Below are positions 53,195-62,645 of a DNA stretch of 64,000 nucleotides, piece after piece. Position 1 is the first letter of the stretch. Each line of letters begins with the position of its first letter. The DNA lies in assembly GCF_003065405.1 (NCBI RefSeq), contig NZ_CP026947.1:1488001-1552000 (forward strand), written 5' to 3'. This stretch comes from Corynebacterium yudongzhengii (GTDB lineage Bacteria; Actinomycetota; Actinomycetes; Mycobacteriales; Mycobacteriaceae). Both the position numbers and the translations under genes were made by a program. The notes under the pieces were generated by a model. That model saw only the letters and a program-made list of their open reading frames with translations. It had not been told where the DNA came from and made no database searches.

Positions 53195-53374
53195 TTAGGC
53201 GGAAGTATCTCCTGCGGCCTCGGTCAGCAGTGCACCGAGTTCGGCGGCTTCCTCATGAGTCATCTCGACGACGAGGCGACCACCACCGTCTGCCGGGATA
53301 CGGGTGACGATGATGCGGTTTTCGACCACGGCCTCCATGGGGCCGCTGCCGGTGCGGGGTTTCATTGCAGCCAT
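53195..53374 (-). CDS. DUF3117 small protein
   Basis: 59 residues reading MAAMKPRTGSGPMEAVVENR ... HEEAAELGALLTEAAGDTSA, a complete DUF3117 protein, highly conserved in actinobacteria and of unknown function. The start is ATG 53374; the ribosome site GCAGGAGCAC lies just upstream. Confidence 0.93.
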   Translation of the reverse strand: MAAMKPRTGSGPMEAVVENRIIVTRIPADGGGRLVVEMTHEEAAELGALLTEAAGDTSA

Positions 53375-53421
53375 GAATAGTGCTCCTGCGGCGAGATTAG
53401 TCGGGCCTTACTCCCACTAGC

Positions 53422-53703
53422 CTAGTCCTTTTCGCGCTCGAGGCGGTGGGCCTCATCCAGCTGAGCCCGTAGATCGGCGATGACCTCATCGACCTGTTCG
53501 GGGCGATATCCCCTGGGTACGAGTTCGAAACGGAGATCGTCAAGCTCCCCGCGGTCCAGCGCGGCGCGGTTGAAAGCCCGCACGTCGACCTTCTCGTCGA
53601 CGTCGCCCATGACGTCTCCAAGCCCGAAGATCTTGCCCCACCCCCACGTGCTGAGCACGACGAGCGCGGCGAGCACGAGCAGCAGCAGAATCCAGGAGAA
53701 CAT
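53422..53703 (-). CDS. DivIVA-domain-like small membrane protein
   Basis: 93 residues from ATG 53703. One N-terminal membrane segment (FSWILLLLVLAALVVLSTWGWG), then VDVRAFNRAALDRGELDDLRFELVPRGYRPEQVDEVIADLRAQLD, the short DivIVA-like motif found in corynebacterial and mycobacterial proteins downstream of gpgS. Longer frames into gpgS are shadows. It starts 4 bp after the gpgS stop. Probably connected with polar growth or wall synthesis. Confidence 0.85.
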   Translation of the reverse strand: MFSWILLLLVLAALVVLSTWGWGKIFGLGDVMGDVDEKVDVRAFNRAALDRGELDDLRFELVPRGYRPEQVDEVIADLRAQLDEAHRLEREKD

Positions 53704-53707
53704 ATCA

Positions 53708-54466
53708 TCACACTGTACCCGGCGCGCGGCGCTCGCCTGGGAAATGTGGATGCTCTGACTCGAGCTTCCCGGCGCGCTGCGCGATGGTGGCTGCGACGGT
53801 GCGGGCCATGGGCGCCAGCTCGTCGAGAGGCCGGTTGCGATGCTGCCGCGGCGGCAGGTCAACCTCCGCGATGGCCTGACGCCCATACCGCCGGCAGGTA
53901 TCGATGAGCAGGCCCGCCTCCACCCCGTAGTCACCGACGAACGGCAGTTCCAGCGCGGCCGAGCGCCGGATCGCGTACTCGCCGGCTAAAGGCTGGGCGA
54001 TGTCTCCGAGTTCCGGGAAGAACAGCGCCAACAGTGGGCGGGCGGTCAGCTCGGTGACGCGTCCTCCCCCGCTCGGCTGCCCGCCCAGCGTGCGTTGGTA
54101 GCGGGCCTTGACGAGGTAGATGGTGTCGTCGATAAGCGGGGCGCTAAGCCGATCCACCATGTCGGTGGGTGGGGCGGTGAGATCGCCGTCGATGAAACAG
54201 ACGATGTCGCCGGTGGCGGCGATGGTCCCGCGCCAGAGGGATTCGCCCTTGCCGGGGCGGGGTGTGACGGTGGGCAGGATCGCTCGCCAGTTGAGCACGC
54301 GTGCCCCGGCCTCGCTGGCGCGTGCGGCACTGTTGTCGGTGGAGTCGGCGTCGATGACGAGGATCTCGTGCGGCCGATCGGCAGCGACGGCACGCACCAC
54401 CGCCGCGATGGTGTCTTCTTCGTTGAGAACCGGGATGACCACGCTCACCTTCAGCGCGGTGCTCAT
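53708..54466 (-). CDS. gpgS: Glucosyl-3-phosphoglycerate synthase
   Basis: 252 residues. GT-A fold of GT81: VSVVIPVLNEEDTIAAVV, the metal-binding CFIDGDLTAPP (D-x-D) and PLAGEYAIRRSAALELPFVGDYGVEAGLLID. It makes glucosyl-3-phosphoglycerate for glucosylglycerate and methylglucose lipopolysaccharide routes. It overlaps folP2 by 4 bp in a row of co-oriented genes. Confidence 0.93.
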   Translation of the reverse strand: MSTALKVSVVIPVLNEEDTIAAVVRAVAADRPHEILVIDADSTDNSAARASEAGARVLNWRAILPTVTPRPGKGESLWRGTIAATGDIVCFIDGDLTAPPTDMVDRLSAPLIDDTIYLVKARYQRTLGGQPSGGGRVTELTARPLLALFFPELGDIAQPLAGEYAIRRSAALELPFVGDYGVEAGLLIDTCRRYGRQAIAEVDLPPRQHRNRPLDELAPMARTVAATIAQRAGKLESEHPHFPGERRAPGTV

Positions 54467-55302
54467 GCGAGTCCTCGGATCGTGGCGGCGGGCGGGATAT
54501 CACCGGCGATGGCGGCGGTCATGGCGATGACGTCGACGGTTTCGGCGACCTCGTGGGCGCGAAACGCCGCCACCCCGCGCGCGGCGGCCCAGGCGGTGGC
54601 GGCCAGCGTGCCAGCGGTGCGCTCGCCCACGCCGCGGTCGAGCGCTTCGCCGACGAAGTCCTTGTTCGACAGCGCCATGAGGACGGGCCAGCCGGTGGCG
54701 ACGAGCTCGTCGACACGCCGCAAAAGCTCCAGGCCGTGGAAGGTGTTCTTCCCGAAGTCGTGGGTGGGGTCGATATAGACGCGCTCGGCGGGGACGCCGC
54801 AGGCCACGGCGCGTTCGGCCAGCGCGGTGGTCTCGCGGATGACGTCGGCGACGATGTCGTCGTAGCCCACGCGGTGCGGGCGGGTGCGCGGGGTGGCGCC
54901 GCCGGTGTGCGAGCAGACGTAGCCGGTCTGGTGGGCGCCGGCGACCTCGACGAGCTTCTCGTCCCAGCCGGCCCACGTGTCGTTGATGAGGCGGGCGCCG
55001 GCGGAGATGGCGGATTCGGCGACATCGGCACGCCAGGTGTCCACCGAGACGGTAACTTCGGGGTGGCGCTTCGCGACGGCCTCCACCACCGGCACGATGC
55101 GGTCGATCTCGGCGGCGGCGGTGACCTCGTCGCCGGGGCCGGCTTTCACGCCGCCGACATCGATGATGGTGGCGCCTTCGCTGACGGCGACATCGCAACG
55201 CTCGAGCGCGGCCTCGAGCTGCCAGGTCAAGCCCTTGTCATAGAAGGAGTCGGGCGTGCGGTTGACGATCGCCATCACCTCGGCGAGTCGGCGGGCACTC
55301 AC
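54463..55302 (-). CDS. folP2: Dihydropteroate synthase homologue FolP2
   Basis: 279 residues of the dihydropteroate-synthase TIM barrel (VMAIVNRTPDSFYDKGLTW, GATIIDVGGVKAGPG, DPTHDFGKNTFHGLELLRRV). The position beside gpgS marks it as the second, actinobacterial FolP2 type, which in mycobacteria lacks classical DHPS activity and may have another role. Overlaps both neighbours by 4 bp. Confidence 0.9.
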   Translation of the reverse strand: MSARRLAEVMAIVNRTPDSFYDKGLTWQLEAALERCDVAVSEGATIIDVGGVKAGPGDEVTAAAEIDRIVPVVEAVAKRHPEVTVSVDTWRADVAESAISAGARLINDTWAGWDEKLVEVAGAHQTGYVCSHTGGATPRTRPHRVGYDDIVADVIRETTALAERAVACGVPAERVYIDPTHDFGKNTFHGLELLRRVDELVATGWPVLMALSNKDFVGEALDRGVGERTAGTLAATAWAAARGVAAFRAHEVAETVDVIAMTAAIAGDIPPAATIRGLA

Positions 55303-56096
55303 TCGCGGGCCTGACCCCGTGCGGCCAGGCGGCCGTCGGTCATGATCTGGTGCTTTTCGACGATGTAGTCCACCGCCTCCGTCACCGAGTCGGTGACGAG
55401 GTAGAGATCAGTATCTTCCGGCGAGATCAGCCCGCGGGTGACGAGCTGGTTGTCCATCCAGTCGACGAGCCCGCCCCAGAAGTCGGTGCCGATGAGCACG
55501 ATCGGGAAGTTGGTGACCTTCTTGGTCTGGACCATGCAGAGGATCTCGAAGACCTCGTCCATGGTGCCGAACCCGCCCGGCAGCGAGATGAACGCCTGCG
55601 AGTACTTCAAGAACATGGTCTTGCGGGCGAAGAAGTAGCGGAAGTTGATGCCGAGATCGACCCACTCGTTGAGGTGCTGCTCGTGTGGCAGCTCGATGCC
55701 AAGGCCCACCGACAGCCCGCCGGCCTCGGAGCAGCCCCGGTTGGCGGCCTCCATCAGACCGGGCCCGCCGCCGGTGAGCACGGCGTAGCCCGCGTTGTGT
55801 AAGGCGGCGCCAACCTCGCGCCCGGTCTCGTATTCCGGGGTCCCTTCGCCGAGGCGGGCGGAGCCGAACACGGTCACGGCCTGCGGCAGGCCGGACAGGG
55901 CGTCGAAGCCCGCGACGAATTCGGACTGGATGCGCAAGATGCGCCACGGGTCGGCGTGCTGCCAGTCGTGGTCCGCGCCGAGTTCGAACAGTCGCTGATC
56001 GTAGGTCGACTGCTGCTTCTCCTCGGCGGTGCGCATGAGCACCGGGCCGCGCAGCATCCGCTGTTTACTCGGATCCGGGGTCTGATTCGGGGCCAT
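55299..56096 (-). CDS. LOG-family nucleotide phosphoribohydrolase
   Basis: 265 residues. LOG motifs PGGFGTMDEVFE and GGGPGLMEAANRG are present. The family cleaves cytokinin-type or other purine monophosphates to base and ribose 5-phosphate. Its end overlaps folP2 by 4 bp, and it follows dapE by 20 bp on the same strand. Confidence 0.92.
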   Translation of the reverse strand: MAPNQTPDPSKQRMLRGPVLMRTAEEKQQSTYDQRLFELGADHDWQHADPWRILRIQSEFVAGFDALSGLPQAVTVFGSARLGEGTPEYETGREVGAALHNAGYAVLTGGGPGLMEAANRGCSEAGGLSVGLGIELPHEQHLNEWVDLGINFRYFFARKTMFLKYSQAFISLPGGFGTMDEVFEILCMVQTKKVTNFPIVLIGTDFWGGLVDWMDNQLVTRGLISPEDTDLYLVTDSVTEAVDYIVEKHQIMTDGRLAARGQARE

Positions 56097-56116
56097 GGGG
56101 TTAAAAAGAATTCCTT

Positions 56117-57235
56117 CTACTGTTTGCTGAACTCGCCGGTCAGATACAACTCTAAGACGCCGGCGACATGCGTGATGTCACTGACCGGGCACTGCTCGCC
56201 CGGCTTGTGGGCATACCCCGGATCGCCGGGGCCGAAGTTCACAGCCGGTATATTCAGACTAGAGAACCTGGCTACATCCGTCCATCCGAATTTGGCGCGG
56301 ACCTCCCCTGCGACCGCGCGCACAAGTTCCTCGGCCGCCGGAGCGTGCAGACCGGGCAGCGCGCCGCCGACGGCATCGTCGACGTGCACGTCGAACGCGG
56401 GGTCGTCGTCCACCGCCAGCACCTGGCGCAGGTGGCCCATCGCGTCTTCCAGAAGGCGATCCGGGGCGAAGCGGAAGTTGACGGTCAGCCTCGCCTCATC
56501 GGGCAGGGTGTTCGTGGCCACCCCGGCGGCGAGTCCGACGACGTTGAGCCCTTCCCGGTACTCGCAGCCGTCGATAGTCACGGTGCGCGGTGGGTAGTCG
56601 TCGATACGCTGCATCACCCCGGCGAGCCTATGGGCCGCGTTGTCGCCGAGCCAGGCCCGCGCGGAGTGGGCGCGTTCGCCGTGCGCGGTGAGGGTGAGGC
56701 GGATGGAGCCCTGGCAGCCGGCCTCGATCACCCGGCCGGAGGGCTCGCCGAGCAGCGCAACGTCGCCGCGCAGCCACTCGGGTGCTCGCTTTTCGACGAA
56801 CCCCAGCCCGTTGAATCTCGAAGCGACTTCTTCCCCCTCATAGCAGATGAGGGTGAGATCCCGGCTGAGCCGGGTAGAGCCGGCCAAACTGGCGAAGGCG
56901 TGCAGGTAGCAGGCCAGGCCGGTTTTCATATCGACTGCCCCGCAGCCGTGCAGGATCGCGTCCTCGCCGGCGCCTTCGAGGCGGTGGGGGACGTTGTCGG
57001 CGATCGGCACGGTGTCGATGTGTCCGGCGAGGATCACCCTCTCGCGAAAGCCGCGGTTAGTGCGCGCGAGCAGGGTGTTGTCGATGCGCAGGATCTCCAC
57101 GCCGTCTTTTTCCAGCGGGCGCAGTCCGGCCTCGATGGCATCGGCGAGGGCTTTCTCGTGGTGCGAGGGGCTGGCGATGTCGATGAGGTCAGCGGCCAGC
57201 GCGACCGGATCCTTAGAGAGGGTGAGTCTAGACAC
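56117..57235 (-). CDS. dapE: Succinyl-diaminopimelate desuccinylase
   Basis: 372 residues. M20 metallopeptidase fold: VILAGHIDTVPI (His/Asp metal ligands), HGCGAVDMKTGLACYL, CYEGEEVASRFNGLG (catalytic and metal Glu), AVNFGPGDPGYAHKPGEQCP at the end. It removes succinate from N-succinyl-LL-diaminopimelate. Divergent from the dapD-like gene at 57.3 kb. Confidence 0.96.
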   Translation of the reverse strand: MSRLTLSKDPVALAADLIDIASPSHHEKALADAIEAGLRPLEKDGVEILRIDNTLLARTNRGFRERVILAGHIDTVPIADNVPHRLEGAGEDAILHGCGAVDMKTGLACYLHAFASLAGSTRLSRDLTLICYEGEEVASRFNGLGFVEKRAPEWLRGDVALLGEPSGRVIEAGCQGSIRLTLTAHGERAHSARAWLGDNAAHRLAGVMQRIDDYPPRTVTIDGCEYREGLNVVGLAAGVATNTLPDEARLTVNFRFAPDRLLEDAMGHLRQVLAVDDDPAFDVHVDDAVGGALPGLHAPAAEELVRAVAGEVRAKFGWTDVARFSSLNIPAVNFGPGDPGYAHKPGEQCPVSDITHVAGVLELYLTGEFSKQ

Positions 57236-57294
57236 ATCGGCACATGTTACTGACCGTCCCCCTTGCCGTGTAGCCCTTCGGCAGAACCGATAGT

Positions 57295-58245
57295 GTGAAA
57301 AGCATGCAGAGACTGGGAGCGCGCGCCGTCGGAATCGCCAACATCGCCATGGACGGCACCATTCTGGATACCTGGTACCCCTCGCCGGAGGTCGTCGACC
57401 TCGATGACCCGGAGGTGTCGCTGGTTTCCGGCACCGAGCGCCTCGGCGCCTCAGATATCCCGGACCAGCTGTTGAAGCTCGTCTCCGTCGACAACGAGCG
57501 CATGGTCGAACAAGTCGCGGTGCGCACCACCATCGCGGATCTCAACGCCTCCCCGGTCGATGCCCACGACGTCTATCTGCGCCTGCACCTGTTGTCGCAC
57601 CGGCTGATCAAGCCGCTGACGATCAACCTGGATCGTGCCCTGCATCTGTTGTCGACGGTGGTGTGGACCAACAAGGGCCCGTGCCTGCCGGATCACTTCG
57701 AATACCTCCGCACCGCGCTGCGCTCGCGCGGGCTGATCCATGTCTATGGCATCGAGAAGCTGCCGCGCATGGTCGACTACGTCGTGCCCTCGGGCATCAA
57801 CATCGCAGAGGCCGAGCGCGTGCGCTTAGGCGCGTACCTCTCCCCCGGCTCCCGGGTGCTGCGGGAGGGTTATGTCTCCTACAACTCCGGCACGCTCGGG
57901 GCGGCGCGGATCGAGGGGAGGCTGACCTCGGGCACGGTCGTCGGCAAGGGCTCGGATATTGGGCTCTCCGCCACCGTGGTCAGCGAGCGTTCGGCCAGCG
58001 GGCTGCGCGAGCCGCTGCGCATCGGGGAAAACTGTCACTTCGCGGTCTCGGCGGGTGTGCACGGGATCTCGATGGGCAATGGCTGCTCGATCGGCCCGTC
58101 GATCATCATCGAGCCGGAGACCGACCTCTTCGACGTCGCCCTCGGCCAGGTGGTCAAGGGCTATTATCTCAACGGGCAGTCGAATTGGCACGTGCGCAGC
58201 GAGTCGGGCTACAACGTGCCGACGGTGCGCTGGACGAGTTCCTAA
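57295..58245 (+). CDS. DapD paralogue (divergent N-succinyltransferase)
   Basis: 316 residues from GTG 57295 (ATG 57304 possible). Clearly related to the actinobacterial tetrahydrodipicolinate N-succinyltransferase: [31 protein letters not shown], hexapeptide beta-helix. The region [12 protein letters not shown] is EGYVSYNSGTLG, and the [14 protein letters not shown] loop of true DapD is replaced by GLSATVVSERSASG, so CoA or acceptor binding has probably changed. It lies between dapE and the permease; a similar paralogue exists in C. glutamicum as I recall. Confidence 0.85.
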   Translation: MKSMQRLGARAVGIANIAMDGTILDTWYPSPEVVDLDDPEVSLVSGTERLGASDIPDQLLKLVSVDNERMVEQVAVRTTIADLNASPVDAHDVYLRLHLLSHRLIKPLTINLDRALHLLSTVVWTNKGPCLPDHFEYLRTALRSRGLIHVYGIEKLPRMVDYVVPSGINIAEAERVRLGAYLSPGSRVLREGYVSYNSGTLGAARIEGRLTSGTVVGKGSDIGLSATVVSERSASGLREPLRIGENCHFAVSAGVHGISMGNGCSIGPSIIIEPETDLFDVALGQVVKGYYLNGQSNWHVRSESGYNVPTVRWTSS

Positions 58246-58346
58246 TGAGTTCCTAAACCCCCTGTGCGCCGGGCGGGTGTAACCACCGGGGCTTAAAGGC
58301 ACCCTGACATATTCCTGTGAGGCGGCGCACTACTAGTGTGTCCTGT

Positions 58347-59774
58347 ATGAGCACTGCCACGTCCACCTCCGCCGCAGACGGAAATCAAAACACCAGTCTG
58401 GGCCGGGGTCTCAAAACCCGCCACCTGACCATGATGGGGCTGGGCTCGGCTATCGGTGCCGGCCTCTTCCTGGGCACCGGCGTCGGCATCCAGGCTGCCG
58501 GCCCGGCCGTCCTCATCGCCTACCTCGTCGCCAGCATCCTCGTCGTCTCTGTGATGAGCATGCTCGGCGAGATGGGCGCCGCCCGCCCGTCGTCCGGGTC
58601 CTTTTCCACCTACGCCCGGCAGGCCTTCGGCCACTGGGGTGGATTCCTGCTGGGCTGGCTGTACTGGTTCATGCTGGTGATGGTCATGGGCGCGGAGATC
58701 ACCGGCGCCTCTGCCATCATGGCCACCTGGTTCAGCGTGGAGCCGTGGATCCCGGCGCTAGTGGTGGTCATCGCGTTTACCATCATCAACTTCGCCGCCG
58801 TGAAGGGCTTCGGCGAGTTCGAGTTCTGGTTCAGCTTCATCAAGGTCGCCGTCATCATCGGCTTCTTGCTCATCGGCCTGGCCCTCTGGTTCGGCCTGCT
58901 GCCCGGGCATGACTTCGTCGGCCTGAGCAACGTGGCTGAATCCGGCTTCGCCCCGAACGGCCTGCCGGGCATCGCCGCCGGCCTGCTGGCGGTGGCCTTC
59001 GCGTTCGGCGGCATCGAGCTGGTGACCATCGCCGCCGCCGAGTCGGAGAACCCGGCGAAGAACATCACCACGGCGGTGCGCAGCGTGGTCGTGCGCATCA
59101 TGATCTTCTACTTGGGTTCGGTGGCGATCATCATCGCCCTGCTGCCGCCGGAGCGCATCACCGACGCCGAGACCGCCGCCGAGTCGCCGTTCACCCGCGT
59201 GCTGGAGCTGGCGAACATCCCGGGCGTGGTCGGATTCATGGAGGCGATCATCGTCCTGTCGCTGCTCAGCGCCTTCAACGCGCAGATCTACGCCACCTCG
59301 CGCCTGGTGCACAACCTCGCCGAGGAGCGCGACGCGCCCGCCCTGTTCCGCAAGACCTCCGAGTACAAGGTGCCGATCAACGCGGTGATTCTGTCGATCA
59401 TCTTCGCCTTCGCCTCCGTGGGCCTGCAGTGGTGGAACCCGCCGGGACTGCTGACCTTCCTGCTCAACGCCGTCGGCGGCTGCCTGCTGGTCATCTGGAT
59501 CATGATCACCTTAAGCTACCTGCGCCTGCACCCGCAGATGCGCCTCAACGGCGAGCTTACCGTCATGCGCGTGCCCGGCTACCCCTGGGTGCCGTGGGCC
59601 ACGCTGGTGGGCTTGGGCGGTCTCATCGTGCTCATGCTTTTCGACGCCGGCGCCCGCGGCCAAGTCGTCTCCGTCGCCATCATGGTCGCGGTGATCGTGG
59701 CGCTGTCGTTGCTATCCCGTAAGAAGTCCATCGCCCACGCGCGGGAAACCGAGGCTTTTGCCACCAAGGCGTAA
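58347..59774 (+). CDS. Amino-acid permease, AAT/APC family (AroP-like)
   Basis: 475 residues from ATG 58347, 12 hydrophobic segments. The start [39 protein letters not shown] is typical of AAT-family permeases. In C. glutamicum the corresponding position holds aroP, so aromatic amino acids are the likely substrate. It sits between the two DapD-like genes on the same strand. Confidence 0.88.
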   Translation: MSTATSTSAADGNQNTSLGRGLKTRHLTMMGLGSAIGAGLFLGTGVGIQAAGPAVLIAYLVASILVVSVMSMLGEMGAARPSSGSFSTYARQAFGHWGGFLLGWLYWFMLVMVMGAEITGASAIMATWFSVEPWIPALVVVIAFTIINFAAVKGFGEFEFWFSFIKVAVIIGFLLIGLALWFGLLPGHDFVGLSNVAESGFAPNGLPGIAAGLLAVAFAFGGIELVTIAAAESENPAKNITTAVRSVVVRIMIFYLGSVAIIIALLPPERITDAETAAESPFTRVLELANIPGVVGFMEAIIVLSLLSAFNAQIYATSRLVHNLAEERDAPALFRKTSEYKVPINAVILSIIFAFASVGLQWWNPPGLLTFLLNAVGGCLLVIWIMITLSYLRLHPQMRLNGELTVMRVPGYPWVPWATLVGLGGLIVLMLFDAGARGQVVSVAIMVAVIVALSLLSRKKSIAHARETEAFATKA

Positions 59775-59826
59775 GATAAGCGCCCATAGCTGCACCAGCC
59801 TCACCAGAAGGGACTTCCCTGCCCGC

Positions 59827-60798
59827 ATGACCACTGCATACGCCCGCGGACTGGCCACCATCACCCACGACGGCACGGTACTGGATGTCTGGTACCCGGC
59901 GCCGCTTCTCGACGAAACGGTGACCGCCACGGGCACCGAGCGGCTGGCAGACTCGCCGCAGCAGTTCGCTCACCTGATAGGGCCTGACGACGAGCGCGGC
60001 GTCGCCCGCATCGCCGTCGCCACGTCGATCGCCTCGTTGGAGGAGGCGCCCGTCGACACCTATGACGCCTACCTGCGCCTCCACCTGCTCTCCCACCGGC
60101 TGGTGCGCCCGCACGGGCTTAACCTAGACGGGGTGTTCGGGCTTCTGGCGAACGTCGTGTGGACCAACTACGGGCCGTGCTCCGTGGCTGATTTCCAGAT
60201 GGTGCGCGGCCGCCTCGCCGGCCGGGGCCCGGTGACGGTCTACTCGGTGGATAAGTTCCCCCGCATGGTGGACTACGTGGTCCCTTCGGGGGTGCGCATC
60301 GGGGATGCCGACCGTGTGCGCCTCGGCGCCCACCTGGCCGAAGGCACCACGGTGATGCACGAAGGTTTCGTGAATTTCAACGCCGGCACCCTGGGCAGCT
60401 CCATGATCGAAGGCCGCGTCTCGGCGGGCGTGGTCGTCGGCGATGGTTCCGACGTCGGCGGCGGCGCCTCCATCATGGGCACGCTCTCCGGCGGCGGGCA
60501 GGAGACGATCTCGGTGGGCAAGCGCTGCCTGCTGGGTGCTAACTCGGGGCTGGGTATCTCGCTCGGCGATAACTGCACCGTCGAGGCGGGGCTCTACCTC
60601 ACTGCCGGCACGCGGGTGATCGTCGGCGAGGAGGTCGCCGAGCTTGTCGACGCCACCCCCGGCGACGAAGTCAAAGCCCTAAAGCTTTCCGGTGTGTCCG
60701 GGGTGACGTTCCGTCGGAACTCCATCAGCGGCGCGATCGAAGCTCTCCGTGGCAAGGTCGACGGCGTCGAGCTCAACGCCTCGCTGCATAAGAACTAG
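59827..60798 (+). CDS. dapD: Tetrahydrodipicolinate N-succinyltransferase
   Basis: 323 residues from ATG 59827 ([20 protein letters not shown]). Matches actinobacterial DapD along its length, with intact [20 protein letters not shown] (catalytic Glu) and [15 protein letters not shown]. It succinylates tetrahydrodipicolinate with succinyl-CoA in the lysine/diaminopimelate route; partner of dapE 2.6 kb away. An upstream in-frame start at 59758 overlaps the permease and is rejected. Confidence 0.95.
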   Translation: MTTAYARGLATITHDGTVLDVWYPAPLLDETVTATGTERLADSPQQFAHLIGPDDERGVARIAVATSIASLEEAPVDTYDAYLRLHLLSHRLVRPHGLNLDGVFGLLANVVWTNYGPCSVADFQMVRGRLAGRGPVTVYSVDKFPRMVDYVVPSGVRIGDADRVRLGAHLAEGTTVMHEGFVNFNAGTLGSSMIEGRVSAGVVVGDGSDVGGGASIMGTLSGGGQETISVGKRCLLGANSGLGISLGDNCTVEAGLYLTAGTRVIVGEEVAELVDATPGDEVKALKLSGVSGVTFRRNSISGAIEALRGKVDGVELNASLHKN

Positions 60799-60835
60799 GA
60801 TCCGGTGTGGAAAGTCGGTGTTGAAAGGAGCAGCC

Positions 60836-60997
60836 ATGAACCGCGCTACAGAAATCGCTATCGCTGGCCTCGCTCTGATTGGCCTAGTGGTCAACTACAT
60901 TGTGGGCGGACCGAACTGGGTGGCGCTGATCCTCATCACCATCGCCGGTGCGCTGCTCGTGATAGGCGATCCGGCGAACCGCCCGGTTGAGCGCTAG
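60836..60997 (+). CDS. Small membrane protein, stop codon at IS junction
   Basis: 53 residues (MNRATEIAIAGLALIGLVVN ...) with two hydrophobic segments (about 6-24 and 28-43) and a strong GAAAGGAG ribosome site. Family unknown. Its TAG stop is made by the target TA plus the first G of the IS element; before insertion it would have been TAA, so the protein is unchanged. Confidence 0.75.
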   Translation: MNRATEIAIAGLALIGLVVNYIVGGPNWVALILITIAGALLVIGDPANRPVER

Positions 60998-61013
60998 GGC
61001 GTGTCTGACAATT
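60997..61013. repeat. IS left inverted end
   Basis: 17-bp terminal inverted repeat, differing from the right end at one base. Confidence 0.9.
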
Positions 61014-61922
61014 TCTTCAGCCAGGTCATGACGGCGATAGCCATCACGCCGACCCGGTAGACAACCGCGAGCTTGTCGTACCGGGTTGCCACACCCCGCC
61101 ACTGCTTGAGGTTGCCGAAAACCGTTCCACCACGTTGCAGCCCTTGTAGGACTGCGCATCGAACGTCGGTAGACGCCCACCCATCGAGCCTTTCCGCTTC
61201 CGGGCGGCGATCACGTCCTTTTTCTCCGGGATCGTCGCCGTGATCTTGTGCTCGCGCAGATACCTGCGCACAGCCTTCGATGCATACGCCCTATCCGCGC
61301 GCAGTTCATCGGGCCGGGTGCGCGGTCGGCCCACCATCCCGGGCACCCGCAGGCGTTTCAACAACGGGATCAGCACCGGGCAGTCACCGCGGTGGCCCGC
61401 AGTAACGATCATGGTCAGGGGCATGCCGTGGCCGTCGACCAGGGCGTGGACCTTGGTAGACAGACCACCCCGTGATCGGCCGACCGCGTGATCAGGCGGC
61501 TCGGCCAGCAGGTTGTTGTAATTCGACAAAGCCCCCTGTGACCCGCGTGATGTTCGTGGCGTGCTGATGGGCCCGGGCGATCGTCAAAGTCCACCGACAC
61601 CGACCAGTCGATCAGGTCTTCCGTATCGGCCTGTCTAAGAAGTCGCTGAAAGATCACGTCCCAGGTGTCCGTCCTTGGCCATCCGGTTGTGCCAGGTGTA
61701 GACCGTCTGCCAGGACCCGAAGCAGGCGGGCAGGTCACACCGCGCGATCCCTGCCCGAAGGCAGTAGAGGATGGCCTCGAGCATCTGCCGGGGATCGGAG
61801 AACGGTCGGCCTTTTCTCCCCGTGCGACGGGGCAGAAGCTCTTCGACCATCTCCCACTGGGCATCACTCAACATGTGAAAACGCGACACGGGAGCCAGGG
61901 TCCCATGCCACGCTTCCCTCAA
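61004..61922 (-). pseudogene. Frameshifted IS5-family transposase
   Basis: Conceptual reading: an N-terminal part in one frame to about 61670 (MLSDAQWEMVEELLPRRTGR ... TVYTWHNRMAKDG), a middle part in a second frame (WDVIFQRLLRQADTEDLIDW), a short HQHAT piece in a third frame (about 61550-61590), then SNYNNLLAEPPDHAVGRSR to KGCNVVERF in the first frame again, and finally the frame FGNLKQWRGVATRYDKLAVV after a lost base near 61117-61122. Domains expected of an IS5/DUF4096-type DDE transposase are all recognisable, but four frame breaks make it inactive unless programmed shifts or sequence errors are involved. Confidence 0.85.
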
Positions 61923-61937
61923 TTATCAGACACGCCC
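61921..61937. repeat. IS right inverted end
   Basis: 17-bp terminal inverted repeat, followed by TA as possible target duplication. Confidence 0.9.
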
Positions 61938-62329
61938 TAACACGTTGCGAGGGCGGTCTGCGCTTGGGTTCGATACGCGCACACCGTTGTGGAGCGGGAC
62001 TTCCTTAACTGACCCGGCCTCCCTACGACTGCCCGAATTCGCCCACATCTGGCGATTGTCTAGAGAATCGGCTCATTGTTTGGGCTGGTCCTTGTCCGAT
62101 TGCGGCGCGGACTCTGAAGCGGGAGCAGGGCTCGTTTCTTCAAGCCGCTTGTCCGATGCGGTTTGTTGGTAGCAGCCATCCGGCCCCGCCGCCACGCCCT
62201 AGGCCGCAGTGGCGCAGACTTCCCAACTCTCGGCAGCCCCCGAGCGCGGCTGGGGTGTCAAGGCGGCTCGGTGCTCGCCGCACGGCACAATCGGCAGCGG
62301 GGACGATCACAGTGCCAGCCGGCGGAGGC

Positions 62330-62349
62330 TTTTACGCACGTGCGTAAAA
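62330..62349. repeat. Palindrome P1 (perfect 20 bp)
   Basis: TTTTACGCACGTGCGTAAAA equals its own reverse complement. The 16-bp core TTACGCACGTGCGTAA is exact in P1, P2, P5, P6 and P8. Confidence 0.95.
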
Positions 62350-62416
62350 ATCAGAGGCCTCGGGTGACGGTGGGGTTCGGGTACCTATGAATTCCCCGAG
62401 ATCCATCAATTTCCGA

Positions 62417-62432
62417 TTACGCACGTGCGTAA
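62417..62432. repeat. Palindrome P2
   Basis: Exact core TTACGCACGTGCGTAA, preceded by TTTCCGA, followed by AAGCCCGCTCC. Confidence 0.95.
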
Positions 62433-62543
62433 AAGCCCGCTCCGCACTATGCGGCGGCAGAGTGAGTCTGGGAGCTGTTTCGGCTCGCAGGGTCCGGCCC
62501 TGTGAGGGCAAAGGGCGAACGACTCCGACAGCCGAGCTTGGTT

Positions 62544-62559
62544 TTATGCACGTTCGTAA
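62544..62559. repeat. Palindrome P3 (degenerate)
   Basis: TTATGCACGTTCGTAA, two changes from the core, one in each arm. Confidence 0.8.
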
Positions 62560-62629
62560 AAATTAGAAGCCTCAAGGGGACAGTGTGGCTCGTGTACCCA
62601 TGAATTCTCCGGGATCCATTGATTTCCGA

Positions 62630-62645
62630 TTACGCATGTGTGTAA
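62630..62645. repeat. Palindrome P4 (degenerate)
   Basis: TTACGCATGTGTGTAA, two changes from the core. Confidence 0.8.

Larger units (their letters stand above)
60997..61937 (-). mobile_element. IS5-type insertion sequence with decayed transposase
   Basis: About 941 bp bounded by near-perfect 17-bp inverted ends: GGGCGTGTCTGACAATT at 60997-61013 and AATTATCAGACACGCCC at 61921-61937 (one mismatch). A TA is present directly outside both ends (60995-60996 and 61938-61939), the target duplication expected for this group. One transposase frame on the minus strand, broken several times. Confidence 0.9.
62330..62645. repeat. Imperfect 212-bp tandem duplication containing palindromes P1-P4
   Basis: P1 (62332-62347) and P2 (62417-62432) recur as P3 (62544-62559) and P4 (62630-62645) at an offset of 212-213 bp. 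The intervening text is also conserved: AGAGGCCTCGGGTGACGGTG / AGAAGCCTCAAGGGGACAGTG, ATGAATTCCCCGAGATCCAT / ATGAATTCTCCGGGATCCAT, and, after P2/P4, CCCGCTCCGCACTATGCGGC. Confidence 0.85.

Noticed and set aside
62330..62349. Chromosomal parS site
   Set aside because: Shares the CACGTG centre with TGTTTCACGTGAAACA but differs at about half of the other positions, and no parA or parB gene is in the window.
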